A stretch of DNA of 64,000 bases from Paraspadella gotoi (taxonomy: Eukaryota; Chaetognatha). Shown here piece by piece: positions 21,151 to 64,000 of the stretch (position 1 is its first letter; each line of letters starts with the position of its first letter). Location: assembly GCA_051294375.1 (NCBI GenBank), contig CM119263.1, positions 6,735,645 to 6,799,644 on the forward strand, given 5' to 3'. The position numbers and the translations under genes are program-made. The notes beneath the pieces are model-generated. The model was not told where the DNA came from, did no database searches, and saw nothing but the letters and a program-made list of their open reading frames with translations.

Positions 21151-22903
21151 TCATTCGTTTGTCCACTCGATAAACTCATCATCTTCCGAAAGAGGCAAAA
21201 AGTTCTCTCGATGAAATTCCTCGATTCTTTCTCTTGAATGTTCTCTCATTCCACTTTTCGCGGTTTGTAGGTCGGAAAGAGGCCCGTAGTATTGTGACTC
21301 TTTGGGCGTCGCTGGTGCGTTGCGATATAAAATAATCTTTGAATTTTTTGAATCTTCCTCCTTTGGGAGCGCGATCCCAACGTCCGGCATCTGTCCGCTC
21401 CCTTCTTCATCATCGAACCAGGAGTTAGATGCCGCCTCCTCAAGCTTGTGAGAAATCGTTTTAGTTGGTACTGAGATTGAATAGGTAGAGTAGCCAGTCG
21501 CCATTCTTACTCTATTTCGCTTTCTGGAAGAACTCCCCTTTGGAAACGATTGGGTCGCTGCGTCCCCTTTGCTATATGCAGGACAGAATCCCGATTGTAC
21601 GTTAAAACGTCCGTGTAGGCAAAGAGGCATCGCGCATCGGCCATCCTTGATGCATCGCAATTCTTCTTCCTCCAGCGTCTGTTTTCCCTTTGCGACTCGG
21701 GCGCAACGACGTCGGCCCTCATGCCGGCGACGACATTTGCACGTGCATTCGTTGTTCGCTGTTTTCGACATCTGCATGGACGGCTTAGGGCATTCGAGTC
21801 GAGAGCATCTGTCACTTTCGCTTTTCTTCCATCGGCAGGCGCATTTCGTGTGATTGAGAAAGACGAACGTTTCCAACAGTTGTCGGTTCCGCTTTGAGTT
21901 TATCCTCACGTGAGAATCGTGTTCGAAGGCGAAGAAGGTACGAGTTATCTCTGACACTTCTGCCGGCGCACATTCTTGATCGCGATGTGAACAACACGAT
22001 TTTCTGAAAGGAAAATAGTTACGGTCGATTATTCGAAAAACAAAGCTCCACCGACGACAGTCAAACCTGTTGCACCGGTGAACGATCGTGCATGATGGGG
22101 CGTAGACACGATTGGTTCGCCGTATTGGAATCTGCGTCACAGTCGGAATTGATTTGCATCGAATTCCGTCTTGAACTTGTTCAAAATGAGCCTCGGCTTC
22201 CATCAATCGTTTCGCGTGTTCGTCAGTTGGCGGATCCGAGAGAAACAGTTCCTTTCCTTCGTCAAGTGTTCCCCGTTGGCGTTCCCCAGTCGGCGCTCCC
22301 CAAGAGCTTTGCGATTCGGGTGTTCTCGAAACGTCTGTTATAGGTTCGTTTTTCGGAAACTCCTGCAAATACGTTGTGTAAATAAGATTCACGTAGTACA
22401 GTTTCGTCCATTCGCTGCGAAAATTTTTACCTTGAAAGCTGAGAGATGAATAAGTTGCAAAAACGACTTATAACTGGTGGCTTTTGTCACAGCTTGAAAA
22501 AATTTGTTCATAGTAACTATAAAAACCGAAGATTTGGAGTCCTTTTCTTTATTTTTTGCTTTCTCTTTTTTCGTATGAAACTTTAAATACCAGTTTAAAA
22601 AGTCTGTTTTGTATTTGAGGACTTCGTTTGTTTCAAGGAGTTCCTTAAATTAAAAAAAAAGTTTTTTAAAACTAAACCTGTTGTACAATGGATGCGAGAA
22701 ATAAATTCTGAATGAAATGTTTTTACTTTTTATATTTTTTGTGTATAAATGTGAACCGAATTTTGTTTATATTTACTACATAATAGCTGTACGGTTGATT
22801 AAAATAGATGAGGTTTACTCACTTTTTTGTCGTTTTTATCTGTAAAACCTAACCATATCGATCCCATAAAGATCAATGTAAATGCACAAATTTTTTCTTT
22901 CAT
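21151..22903 (-). CDS. PDGF/VEGF-like secreted growth factor (PVF-like)
   Basis: Ligand for a PDGFR/VEGFR-type receptor tyrosine kinase, secreted as a cystine-knot dimer. Four exons (minus): 22903-22823, 22643-22431, 22362-22067, 22003-21151; phases 0, 0, 2; 480 residues. Exon 1 encodes a signal peptide (MKEKICAFTLIFMGSIWLGF) and ends at a GTGAGT donor. The cystine knot spans about residues 167-253: RCKSIPT, YAPSCTIVHRC, SCCSHRDQECAP, FVFLNHTKCAC, which supplies all eight consensus cysteines. Between RC and CC there are four residues (NRKS) where VEGF and PDGF have two. The tail is Cys- and Arg-rich, with C-x13-C-x-C-x-C (CPKP...NECTCKC) like the repeats after the VEGF-C knot, and a disordered acidic C-terminus. 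The residues before the knot, about 140, look like a propeptide. Exons 1 and 2 rest on splice-site and frame logic. Confidence 0.85.
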
Positions 22904-23573
22904 GGCAACGTTAGTAGCGATTTTTGATGCATCGATAAATAGATGGTTTTTAAGCACGTGGAAGTCATTGTTTAAAATTCGAAAGAGTTCTCTTTACTTC
23001 GTCAGGACGAGACAGAGCCTTTTAGAAAGAGATTGATGGTTAACTCTGGATTTTTTCAATGAAAAGCCGAAGTAGAAATTGTTTTATTACAGGATGGATC
23101 AAGTTACGAATTTACTTCCTTTTAAATTCGAGGGAAATAAAATGGATTTCTGTGCCAAATCGAGTCTTGAAAGACAATATTCAAGTTGTTTAAAATCGAC
23201 GGTTTAATCCATGGCATTTGTCCAATTTTATTCGTGACCAACCATTTGTTGAATCATATTTCTTGCGCTATTATTGGTTGAAAACTGTCATCTACCTTTC
23301 ATTTTGAATTTAAAAGTTGTGTGATTGTAATTGTCTGTCGTAGGGCTCACTTCATTACTTTTTTATAGGACTGCTAACTACGTAATTAACATATTGTACA
23401 TTAAGAGACATTAAGGGCATGTTAATATTTTAATTTGAGGCAATTTTTCATATGTAGAGGCTTAGGAAGCTTCAGATACATTTAAAGTGCACCAAGACAA
23501 TATGAATAATTATAAAACGATTCAATGTAACGATGGAAGCGCTAAATAATTTGGATGCTTCGTTTTCGTTGCA
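22904..23573. other. Intergenic spacer between TPD52-like and PVF-like genes
   Basis: About 0.7 kb between two minus-strand genes, AT-rich. It should hold the PVF-like promoter and the 3' UTR of the TPD52-like gene. I see no ORF with family features and no clear AATAAA on the minus strand. Confidence 0.35.
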
Positions 23574-25281
23574 TTACATAGTAGGAGTTGTTGGAACTGA
23601 GGCTGACTGAAATTGATCATCAACATCCAGAGAATATGGTCTTCGAGCTCCACCAATATCACCAAAGTTGTGCTCTGATTGTGAAGTACGCATACGGGAG
23701 TATCTTTGGCTTTTGCCTGATTCGAATTCCCAATTAATTTTGTAGTAAAAAAATTTATTTTGCGCATTGTTTTTTTTTCTTAAATGTAAACCAACCTGCT
23801 AATTTGTTATAAGTTGTGTTCATTCTTTCCTGAAATGATTGGAAAGAAGGAGACTTTTTTATCTCGCCAAACTTAGTTTTTACCGAAGTCCCCGCAGTCG
23901 TCAGTGCCACTCCAGTCTTTTGTCCAGCAGATTTCAAAGTAATGCTTGTCTTTTGATAGGCATCAGACTCCTAAATCATGGGAAAATATAACGAGTATTC
24001 CAAGCTTTACTATAATTTTTTTGGCAATTTTAATGAACCTGGATAGTTTTTAAAGTGGTTTGTAGTTCCAAAAGGGGAGTGATACCTAATTGACGTTTCA
24101 GTTCTGAAGAGCGACGAATTTTTACTTGTAATACCTACGTAAAAATTCATACGGTTTTGAAGGCCCAATATGAAAGCTATTTTTCGTATATTTTTACCGA
24201 TTTGTATGACATATGTTATACCTGACGCAATGTTTTAATTTCTTCCTCAATTTTTTCTAGCTCATTTTGCCATTCGATTTTATCTCTCTCCGAGACATGA
24301 AAATTTCCATTTCCATTGATTCTTGCGCTGTTGGATGCTGGTAAATGTTCCGGCATAACGTCCTCTGATTTGTAGAATAATTCGCCATAAATATTTTTAA
24401 ACAAAATATACTGACGTTATTTAAAACCTGTTGATGATGATGTTGACCCAACCATGACTGCAATTCCGCTGTCCGCAGATGGACTAGAAAGGCCTGGAAT
24501 AAAATTAAGTGGGCATCATAACCATTTTACGGTTATGAAAAATATGCTGGAGGTTTGGAATCTCTTGATATTTAGGTATTTTAACTTTAATGTAAAACCA
24601 AAATATGTTTCACCTGGAGGACCGTTGCTTCCAAAAGAGTTTATCTCTCCCAACATTTCTTCGAATGGAGAGACTGGAGAGGACCCGTTATGGGGTCCAA
24701 CATTGATACCTATTACAAACATTACATTTGTTTTGAGTCATACGGAGTAAAAAAAATTATACTTTTTTTCAATTTTTATACTCTTTTGAGTCGCCGTTTT
24801 TTCGCTTGGCCTAGATTCTTGGTTATGCTCTTTATCCTCCTTAGTACGAGAATAGATGATTTCAGGCGAACCAGAGAGCGAGTGAGGATCGTCGTCTTCA
24901 GTTGGTGTGATTTGCAGATAATGTGCATAAGCCTTAGGATCGGTAAGGTCTATTCTCTTGCGGGTATCGTCCTGGTAAATGGTAAAATAGTATTTATAAG
25001 GTGGTTATATAGTACATACGGATGTCTCGGTGTCGCTTTCAAATTACCTATGTATCGGTAATTCTCAACGGAACAGACATTAAATTATCCCATTTCTCAT
25101 GCCATCATTTAAACAATAACACAAGGTAGATATTTTTCACTTATACAAAAAATTATTTTTGTATACTTACATATTTTTCTTTCTGTGAAATAGCTTCCGA
25201 GCTTAAAGATTCGTTGTTTTCTGATTTGTTAAAAGAGTCTGAGCTAATATTCGTTGTATTGTTGGACGACCAGTTGAACAT
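23574..25281 (-). CDS. TPD52: Tumor protein D52-family protein
   Basis: TPD52 proteins are coiled-coil adaptors in vesicle trafficking and membrane fusion. Eight exons (minus) join in frame to 339 residues: 25281-25171, 24971-24782, 24709-24614, 24493-24428, 24364-24222, 24134-24039, 23970-23796, 23716-23574. The family core is clear: KIEWQNELEKIEEEIKTLRQ, then VLQVKIRRSSELKRQLGITP, SDAYQKTSITLKSAGQKTGV and KSPSFQSFQERM, in the order and spacing of vertebrate TPD52. The roughly 175 residues before the coiled coil (acidic, Ser/Pro-rich, for example ITPTEDDDPHSLSGSP) are longer than the usual N-terminus. A shorter product could start at the ATG at 24455 (MVGSTSSSTEDVM). The last exon encodes a disordered tail in place of the usual TPD52 end. 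Confidence 0.88.
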
Positions 25282-27825
25282 TATCTTTAATTGCAAAGGT
25301 TACAGATCGAAAATTGAAGGTTCATATTATTTTTCGGAGGAATCGTTACACTGTATGTGGAGAAAGAAACGAATTCAATATGGCGAACACAACGTAGTGT
25401 TTTCCCGGAGCGCTTGCACTTGTGAGGCATCGCGGAAAGCACGCGGATAGTAGTCACGTGATTGCTAGACTATGGAATTAAACTTTCAAAGATGTAGATA
25501 ATGATAATTTAATGATATTTGTTTGTTGTTCCAAATTGCTGTCGCTGTCTAATAATTTTCACATGTCGGGATCTTTAAACGTAGTGCATCCTGGGAAATC
25601 CTCGAAATTGTTCTACTATGGTGATTGTTTGACACGAATTTCATTTGTGGACAGCTTGCTGTCAACGTTACAGGTTATGTAATCGCTTCAGTTCTTGGCA
25701 CGAGATCCAGCTTTGGCTTTTGTTTAAAAACCAAGGGTAGGTAGGAGATTGTCGGTGCTTTTTCGTAAAAAGGTGCATATTTCTTTACTAAAGTTACGTT
25801 AAGGATATATTTCCCGATTTAAAAAGAAATTCCAAACATATTTTCGATTATTTATACTGAATAAAATAATCTAATATCCAGGTACCAAATATACAGAGAC
25901 CAACTATTGTTTGTCGTCAAAGGATGGATTAAAGTAGGAACGGGTGAATTACATAATGAACTGAAATAATGAGTTTCACGTGTTTTAAATAAACCAACCG
26001 AATGTTTCACTTCAATTAGTTAAAATGTTTTACATTTTCATAAGTCGGTTTTAGAATTACCACAAATTTATTTTATCCTCATGTCTGCTTACACTCAAAA
26101 TAAAGTGAGTGCACAATCGAACATTTTTATTAAATTATGCGTTAAATAAAAATTTATAAAATAAAGATCTTCTCAATTCTTGTACTGATTTAATATAAAA
26201 ACGAAGAATCATGTTCTACGCGACGCGACGCGACGCGCCGGCGCTACGTCTTTGCGCTTCGTATCGAGGCCAACGAGCGAAAGAGAGAGAGAGAGAGAGA
26301 ATTTCCTTCTCCGATTTCCTAACGCCCTCGTCGCTGCGACATCGTGCTCTCGCTCTTCGTCGTTTTTCCTTTTCATGACAACTTTCCAAAGTTCATTCTT
26401 GCTCCTTGCATCCTGAGACTCTCCTCTCCTCCAATGTGCGCGGAGATGATCAACCTCGATTTTTTTTTCCTAAGTGCCAATATGATTTTTTTTTTTTAAT
26501 ACTCCTTTTTTCCTTCACACGACATTCCATTCTCGCTGTCTCTCCAATTCGCTTTCTTTCTTTTTATTTCTCGTGTCTCAATCGTGACTGGCCTAAGCCA
26601 AATCCGATACAGTTCTGTTCGGGCATGAAGAGAATATACCGCGACTACTTAAACATTATGCAGATTATCGGCGCTTAATCGATATGATACATCGAAGCTA
26701 ACCGGATCGAAAACCATCTCATGTTTTTACTGGATTACGCTTTTTAATCATTTAATATATGGAGTATGCAAAAAACTACGTTAAATAAATTTAACTTAAA
26801 TTAAACTTCTAAAAGTGAGGAATGAACAACATTGTATAATGAACATCAATGTATAAAAAATTATATTGTAATTATTGCAATTTACGCAGAAGGCTATAGT
26901 AGTAAGTAAAAAATGTTAAAATGGTTTTCATAAAAAAAAAATTTCAGAATTGGATTCGTCATAAGAAATATAACTCTTTTTTAAAAATTGTTTCATTATG
27001 TGGTTCAAAAATTAAAAAACTTATATTTTACACTGATAATTCAATTTTTATATATTAAATATAGTTTTTTAATTTTTAACCTACTTAATAATATAATTTT
27101 TGATAAGCATTACCAATTTTCCATCAAAATTAAGAAAAGCCCATTTAATTTTTTTTTTTTTTATAGATTAGTGTTCACTGGTGGTATGTTGTTCTTAATC
27201 GACTATTATAATTTTCATACGTGATTATTATTATGCTCAATTAAATAATCTTAATCTAATTGTACTAAGTAATATATTAGTGTATATATAATAAATTTAT
27301 TGCATGCAATTTTCGGAGACAATATCGTGGACAATCTCAAAGACTCTAAACTTACCGATGCTTAATATGCCCACAACAATTTCCCTCTAACACAATTTGG
27401 TTTTAATCATTTTTCTGTGTGGAATTGGATAACTTTGGTATTAGATTACTGGGTTCTTTTGCTAAGTTTTTCCTTGCTGAATTTTATTATTAAAACATAA
27501 GGATGAAAGATCGAACAGATATGTGTTGTTTGTGTTAGTATTTTAATTTTCTCTAACTCGTTTTCCCTCCTAATCTGTTTCTTTCTTTTGTTCAAAAATT
27601 ACTTTTCTTTTCTGTAGCCAGTAGTGTTTTGGATCATTATCTTCGATCATTTATGGTTTTTGTAACGCACAAGTTAAGTTTTGTTACGGGAATATTTTTT
27701 TAATGATCATTATGCACATAATATTTACATTTTTCTTTATTAAGGCTCACATGTTCAATTCCACTTTTTATCATAACAACTTTTTGAATACTGTTCGGAA
27801 TACTGTTTGACTTATATACGTAGTC

Positions 27826-28048
27826 ATGTGCAAAAAATTGCGCCACTTTATGTCAGACATTAAAAAAATTCTTATAGACTTAGATTTTTTTTAAAATTTT
27901 TACAGTAAATTAAAGTCTATTGAAAGATGAAGAGTTTGGCATAAATTTTATAAAAATCAGGCCTTCCGTTTAGGAGCACTGATATTTAAAATATTTTTAT
28001 AAAGCGTCTGGAATTTAAAGTTTTAAAGTGGCGCGTTTTTTTAATATA
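27826..28048. mobile_element. MITE-like element with Tc1/mariner-like ends
   Basis: About 223 bp with imperfect terminal inverted repeats: the left end has GCAAAAAATTGCGCCACTTTA, and the right end has TAAAGTGGCGCGTTTTTTTAA. Their most inner 12 bp match almost perfectly. The flanks are TA-rich. No coding sequence, so it would be non-autonomous. Confidence 0.4.
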
Positions 28049-31000
28049 TGTTTGTATTGTTAATCGATCCTAACAGAAAACAAGCTATAAATTAAACCAA
28101 GGCAAAAATTGAACATATAGAACAATATTTATTCTTTTCTTTTCCCCTCTCTAAGAAAATGTCAGAAAATTAAAAATTCGCTCTAAACTGATGTCTTTTA
28201 TGAAATAATGCTATCAACGTTTCGAAATATTTTATAGCAAATAATCAGGAATTTTTCTAAATATCGCATGTTCTTAAAATTCTTTTTTATTGCAAGCCAA
28301 GACCAAAAAGTAAAATTAAATTAAACTACAATTGTTGTTGGAAGTATTTGCTGTAAAAAATACATTGTTTTATTATTGCGTTACTTGAAGCGTTTTAAGC
28401 TTAAGTGATATTAAATTTGTTTTCATTATTAAACTTTTGTATAAAATCTGTCTTTTTTCTCTTTTTCTTTATATTATTTGTTTTTTTTTTTATTTTCCGT
28501 CTTGATGTTGTTTTCGGGTTTTGTCTTCTTATTTTGCTTCTTTTTTATCATTTGAAGTAGAAAAAAATTATCGTCTTTAGCTTTCCTATTTTCTTTTAAT
28601 GTTCTGCTTTTTGTTCTAGGCTCTTTTCAACTTTTTTCGTCAATCCTAAACGTAAGTATTTTTTATTTTGCATGTCGGATAATATATTGGAATGCTGCAT
28701 GATACCTGATCCCAATACGTACTTACGCCTGAACAATAGCTTATTTTCCATTACTTATCTACATACAATTATTATTCTTTGCTAAAAAAATTGTTTAATT
28801 ATTTTGCCGTTGGAATTAATAGTTTTGACTTTGCAGAAGTGGAAGACTAGTGATTTTGTTGTTCAAATTTTTTCGATAACAAAAAATCATAGTCTTCTCC
28901 TTTCTTCTCAGTCCCTTGCATCGCTCGTAAAAAAATTACTACACGAATGGTCACGCATGAAAAATCATCTGCAATATGACATTCTTCACGCCTGCTTATA
29001 ACGAAACGACATTAACCCATTTAATTATGCATGCTGAAATCAATATATTTACATTATGCATACATTATTCTTATACTTTGCTATTCGTTTAGAATGCATT
29101 TTTATAGAAACGATACAAGTTTTATCTTGCTGGCGAGAATTCTCTAATTTGTATCTTTCATCAAGTTAAACTTAGATCTAATTATGGTAACCTAAAAATA
29201 GACTATTGTTATTTATTTGATGCTTTTAGATATTTGGGGTGGGTCGTAAAATTTTATTTGGGAAAACCTCAGACTTTCAGAAAATTTTTCACAAAATTTT
29301 CTAAAGTGGCTCAAAGCACTTGTAATTAATTTGTAATATTTATTTAAAATGTAAAAAAATTATATTTAATTTTGTACTTTTAAAAGCAGATTCGGATAGT
29401 TGTCTACACAAAGTATAATTCTTTTTTAAATATTTTGACCTTAAATAATCACCATCATCATATGATGATTTTAACAGTTTTTGCTAATTTTTGGTAATAA
29501 AACATAAAAATTTTTAAAAGTTGTAATTACATTTTTTGTTTAACTTTATGAGCTTTATCAGAATCAGTAAAAAAACGTAAAATATCGAAAAAACTTTTGA
29601 TATTATATAGCAATATAATAATTAAAATTAGCGAATTACTCATGGTTCAGAACATTTTTTGCAAAAAAAAATATTTTAAGACAAACTAATGAATAATGGA
29701 TTTCTTTAATGCTGTTCCCATTAAAATTTGAATTTGGTCGGCAAGCCCTATTTTAGAGAAAGTCAAAAAATACAAAATTTAAAGATTTAAAGTTAAACCC
29801 TTGCAACTATATTGAATTTTTTATTTAAATTCAACATTTAATTTAAAAATCTATTGTAAAATATTGTTATCGTGTTTTAGCATTCAAACAACGGCGGTGC
29901 ACAGTAAGCTGTGTATATCGCCTTACCTCCTGTTATCCCGCGAGTAAAGTTATCCCGCGACTGTTGCTATTATCTCCTGATTCTTGTATAATTTTGTACT
30001 ATTAAAAGTTACTATTCAGATGTCCAAAGCGGATACACGATTTAAAATATAAATATAAAATTCCTCACTATACGAAACAAGTTGTTTCAGCATGCATAAT
30101 TATGAAGATTGTCGTAAGACATACTAAGCTTCATAGGATTTCAACCCAAAAAAAATCAACCAAAAAAAAAAAAAAAACCGCTGCGAAATTATATCCATTA
30201 CTGAAATCGTTTATTATTAGAATTTACTTATTAAAAACTACTTATGAATTTCGGCTTTTTAATTTTATATTTTAATTTCTTCTTTTTCTTATTTTTTCCA
30301 GATCATATAACCAGAAAAAAAAGCTCTCAGAAGCTTCTGTCCATCTGTGGATTATGGATTCGTGCTTCACTTCGCTTATTTAGCAATTATTTGCTTGCGT
30401 ATTTTATGAATTAAAAGTACTTTTAATTTATAAGATAGATAATTATATATTGTTTAATATTACTGCGTTATGAATTTTGTGTTTCTTATTGTTAAATCAA
30501 GAGATTATTATTATTATTATTATTATAGCTTGGTATTCATTTGATTTTCTATGCGGACAAATTTTTCTAGTAATATAAAAGTAAATTTGTTTTAAAACTT
30601 GTATTTTTATTATCAACCAGTGCGATAGTTAACTTATATGAACAAATCATTAGCTAGTTGCTCTCCTCAAAGAAATAATGATGTGCACAATACCACAATG
30701 CCAGTTTCTTCAATTGTGTCAGACGTCTCAAATGAGAGCAACATCCTTACTCCTCAGGCTGAAGAATATTTCTATTTTTCTTTCTCCATTTCTTATCGGC
30801 GAAGGCTCACCAGATATTCCTTAACAACGGATAGACAACAGAGCTGTTGCTAGGAATTAAAGAGCGAAGGATCATACACTCAACAAAACATTTTTTTACT
30901 TTCCACTTAAAGCAAAAAGCTCTACTTTTCAAAACATTGTTTATGCTAAATTTGAGCTTTCGCGCAAACAATGCTCTAAAGGACCTGTTTATAATCTAGC

Positions 31001-31323
31001 GATAAGTTAACGCCATAATTATTTTTTTCTCCTAGAAGTTTCTCGTTCAATTCTGATTATTCACACGTAGACCAATTAGTGTTTCTTCTAATCGTATTTT
31101 TTTCTCGGAAAAAACGAAACGGACCATCGATGAAGTTCATGTTGACCTTTGTTTTTTCGTCCAAGATGTACCACGTTTTTTGAAGCGGGTTAACCGCACG
31201 CTCGTTCTACTGGTAAGGTCGAGGAGAAGCTTGTGATTTTGATAACCTGAAGCATCGGGGAACTTATGCCGCCTGTGATAAATACGCTATTTCAGTTCGT
31301 TCTTTCCAAGTATTATTTGCGAA

Positions 31324-31337
31324 ATACCATGGGAAAA
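31324..31337 (+). promoter_or_regulatory. Candidate X-box (RFX site) upstream of the dynein gene
   Basis: AATACCATGGGAAA matches the ciliary X-box consensus RYYNYYATRRNRAC at 12 of 14 positions and lies about 120 bp before the dynein ATG, the usual distance for RFX-driven ciliary genes. A single short site can occur by chance. Confidence 0.25.
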
Positions 31338-31456
31338 AGTATATTTCGGAGAAATCTGAAGTCAATTTTTCCGGTCGAGTCAACAGAGTTTCTTTACAGT
31401 TTCGTCGACTGGTTCGACGCTAAAAGTTTTCTCGCGATTCAAAAAGAAGAGAGACG

Positions 31457-63940
<32,484 letters not shown>

Positions 63941-64000
63941 GTGAGAATCATTCATGGAAGTAGATGGTATGGAAATAGATAATTATGAGCTATCATATTT

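Larger units (their letters stand above)
25282..31456. other. AT-rich gene desert before the dynein gene
   Basis: 6.2 kb without a convincing gene. It holds a GC-rich island at 26219-26360 (repeated GACGC, a short GA tract, CpG-rich), which could be a promoter or leader exon. A Tc1-like MITE lies at 27826-28048, and a hairpin GGCGGTGCACAGTAAGCTGT...CGCC at 29892-29921 is followed by two TTATCCCGCGA copies. The open frame at 30638-30853 has coding-like sequence (MNKSLASCSPQRNNDVHNTT) but no partner exons. The end contains the dynein promoter region. Confidence 0.4.

Noticed and set aside
30638-30853. 71-codon open frame MNKSLASCSPQRNNDVHNTT...
   Set aside because: Starts at an ATG and looks coding-like in its first half, but no donor or partner exon could be placed and no family was recognised, so it stays unresolved.

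Overview
This is nuclear DNA from an animal (bilaterian metazoan): spliced genes with GT-AG introns, AATAAA poly(A) signals, AT-rich intergenic DNA, dense microsatellites and short dispersed repeats, and two 10-N assembly gaps. An axonemal dynein heavy chain, a PDGF/VEGF-type growth factor, a Golgi GalNAc-transferase and a TPD52-family protein point to a ciliated invertebrate. Axonemal dynein argues against a nematode. I cannot name the species. I rebuilt gene models by hand from splice sites, reading-frame phase and remembered family alignments. Every exon junction listed keeps the frame.

Layout. 1-333: 3' end of an unrecognised Ser/Pro/Thr-rich protein (+). 4186-5624: small basic three-exon gene (+). 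9098-12853: polypeptide GalNAc-transferase, 12 exons (+). 14460-15796: unrecognised gene with an SH3-like C-terminus (+). 17447-18436: PTPA, the PP2A activator (+). 18494-20747: SUCLG2, GTP-specific succinyl-CoA ligase beta (+), starting only 57 bp after the PTPA stop. 21151-22903: secreted PDGF/VEGF-like factor, 4 exons (-). 23574-25281: TPD52-family protein, 8 exons (-). 25282-31456: AT-rich gene desert. 31457-63940 and beyond the window: outer-arm axonemal dynein heavy chain of the DNAH9/11/17 class (+), 69 exons here encoding about 3,338 residues, from the N-terminus to just past the AAA4 P-loop.

The genes are mostly unrelated housekeeping, signalling and ciliary genes. The exception is PTPA-SUCLG2, which is packed like an operon, with a 3' splice acceptor but no poly(A) signal between the two genes.

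Most notable observations: (1) the dynein tail carries two insertions, about 105 and 204 residues, acidic and Pro/Asn-rich, built almost wholly from small symmetrical in-frame exons that look like cassettes derived from (GAC)n-type repeats; (2) six of its 68 introns start with GC instead of GT; (3) PTPA-SUCLG2 is a candidate trans-spliced operon; (4) short elements with a hairpin at each end, two of them with perfect target-site duplications, recur six times in two related subfamilies; (5) the growth factor has a four-residue instead of two-residue spacer in its cystine-knot core. Introns of the dynein gene are loaded with CT/GA, CTTT, AAAT and AAT microsatellites, several of which form the splice sites themselves.
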